Shown here piece after piece: positions 62,276 through 64,000 of a stretch of DNA of 64,000 bases. Origin of the DNA: Hymenolepis diminuta (Eukaryota; Platyhelminthes; Cestoda; Cyclophyllidea; Hymenolepididae); the NCBI GenBank assembly GCA_900708905.1, contig CAADRB010000006.1, positions 1,080,049-1,144,048 of the forward strand, written 5' to 3'. Numbering within the stretch: position 1 is the stretch's first letter; each line of letters opens with the position of its first letter. The position numbers and the translations under genes were made by a program. The notes beneath the pieces are model-generated. The model did no database searches and had not been told where the DNA came from. It saw nothing but the letters and a program-made list of their open reading frames with translations.

Positions 62276-64000
62276 TGTGTTTTCAAATGAGCCACAATCA
62301 GTTGTAGTAAAACGCAAGCTGCCCGTATTTTCACCCGACCAGTACAGTGTGGCCTGATAGTTGCAGCAAGATAGGTAGCAATGCGTCACTTAGCTAGAAT
62401 TTATGACTTGTTTTTGACCTAAATTTGCGTTGACCTCAATCACCAAATGTGACTATCGTTGGCCTCAAATGACACTTTGTGCACCAGAAATGGTCTTTGC
62501 ATGTTATATCAGAAAAGGTAAATAGCTATCGCACTGAGGACGGACCGATATTTAACTTGCCATTCAGAGTTTAATTTGCTGTTGACCGTTGTTTTCGGTT
62601 AAACAATTATTTACCATTTATTGTTGATTAAAAATTGTTTCAAGTATTATAAATCAACAATCATCCATATTTAAGGAAAAGTTGTTTGATCTAATTTAAA
62701 ATAATCTAAATTAATGTTTATGGTGGATTAATATTAGTGGACAAATAATTCTTCCATATTTATAAACTCCGAAATAATATCAAGATATTTAGGGGGTCCT
62801 AATTCTGCTCAAAGAACTTATCTAAAAATGTGACTGAAAAGCAATTTTCTCTAAAGATCTCCGTATTTTTTAAATGTCCAAGAAAAGAAACAGATTACTG
62901 ACACACTAGAGATGTTCAAATGCAAAGGCTGTTGGGGATTAGTATTGAATTACATGCTCGAATGGATGTAAAGTGTGCCAAGAAAGTCATGCAAAACTGT
63001 GATTCTGTGATTTGATGCCGAGCTACTTAAAAAACTGTAGGTTGAACCCAACGTAATTTCTGTTCTTCATGTTTTTTGCATGAAAACCTGACAACTGATT
63101 AAATTCATTGGTCTCAAAGGTAGGAGTTACTTTTCAATCATCCTATATATAGAATACTGATCAGAATAATTAAATACAGTCATGCTATTAATAAAGTTTT
63201 TGTTGATCATCACGATTTCTTTAAAATTTCAAGAGCAATAAACTTCTTAATTAATTGGGCATTTCACTTTCTGCCTGCACATACTAACTAATAACCTGAA
63301 TACAAGAAATTTAATTTGAGTTGATAGTCTCTAATTATATTTATAATAAGTCAAAATAGGAATGGGAAAATAACTTTTGGCGCATATCCAAAAGTGAAAA
63401 CTCAAGGTCTCTGAGTCTAAAGTACTTAACTTCCTCTATTTCAACTTCAATTAACGTTGTCAAGTAATTCACTTACTGAACGGATCATGAATTCCTGGTA
63501 TAGGCTTCCATAGTGTTATTATGTAATGACACCGGCTCGATCAAAAAATCAATTTACTAAAAACAATATTCGGTCAGTTTAAATTGTACTTAGGCTTAGT
63601 TTACTTCTAGTGTATAGTCATAATATCCGCCACTAATGTAGCTAATCAAAGGGTTATTTAAAATTCACATTTCTTTTAAAGTAATATAATAACAACCAGA
63701 AAATTATTTTCCTAACTATTATCTTATCGTCTATTTCTGAATAATTAATACCTGTCACAAAGGGGAGACAGTCAGATCATCTTCGCCAAACAATACAAAG
63801 TACAAGAAAGAAGAAAACGTCTTAAATTAAAAAGGAAAAGGTGAATAACTTTTATGGTAAATGAAAGGTCATGATAAGTATGCATGAGATAGTTTTCTTA
63901 CCTTCTGAGAAAAATCGTTTTTACAAATGTCTCATGAGATAATTGATTATAGTGCGAAGTTCCAGTATTTATAATCGGTATGAGCACTGTCTCAATGGAA
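62276..64000. other. Intergenic to the window end
   Basis: AT-rich sequence. I see no gene, tRNA or named repeat in it. Confidence 0.5.

Overview
This is a 64 kb piece of an AT-rich (roughly two-thirds A+T), gene-poor, intron-bearing animal genome. A flatworm (fluke or tapeworm) is the most likely source. This is inferred from a cytoplasmic dynein light chain of the LC8 type with a one-intron gene, a class A neuropeptide-type receptor with the degenerate motifs common in lophotrochozoan receptors, and a mix of mariner, Gypsy, LINE and tRNA-derived SINE remnants. The species cannot be fixed from the sequence alone.

Only two protein genes look intact. One is an uninterrupted 387-residue seven-helix receptor on the minus strand (24036-25199). 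The other is a two-exon 90-residue dynein light chain on the plus strand (55185-56184), with a TATA box, a GT-AG intron and a poly(A) signal. They are about 30 kb apart and nothing suggests a functional link.

Most of the rest that can be named is transposon debris. There are two Tc1/mariner copies with DD37-type transposase sequence (1-314, cut by the window edge, and 50170-51461, complete but dead). There is one classic mariner with D34D-type sequence (57831-59001, both inverted repeats and TA duplication present, internally deleted). A Gypsy integrase remnant (about 47390-48105) is followed by an LTR-like block (48740-49110), with a second copy at 59240-59665 and a possible third at 34120-34410. 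Five tRNA-type SINE copies are seen (about 1.7, 17.1, 39.2, 55.7 and 62.2 kb), one of them inside the dynein intron. A dispersed repeat of about 200-350 bp that I do not recognise occurs at 6.9, 28.1, 35.1 and 60.7 kb.

The most striking structural feature is a direct repeat of 2753 bp (10475-13227 and 42816-45568, constant offset 32341). It carries a decayed LINE reverse transcriptase. Both copies share the same frameshifts and stops and look essentially identical wherever compared. Just outside the identical core the sequences appear similar but diverged at both ends. This points to recent gene conversion, recent duplication of an already dead element, or an assembly effect, rather than two independent insertions.

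I found no convincing tRNA, rRNA, CRISPR or operon-like organisation. The long stretches between listed features contain only short open frames without recognisable domains. I see no undescribed multi-gene system here.
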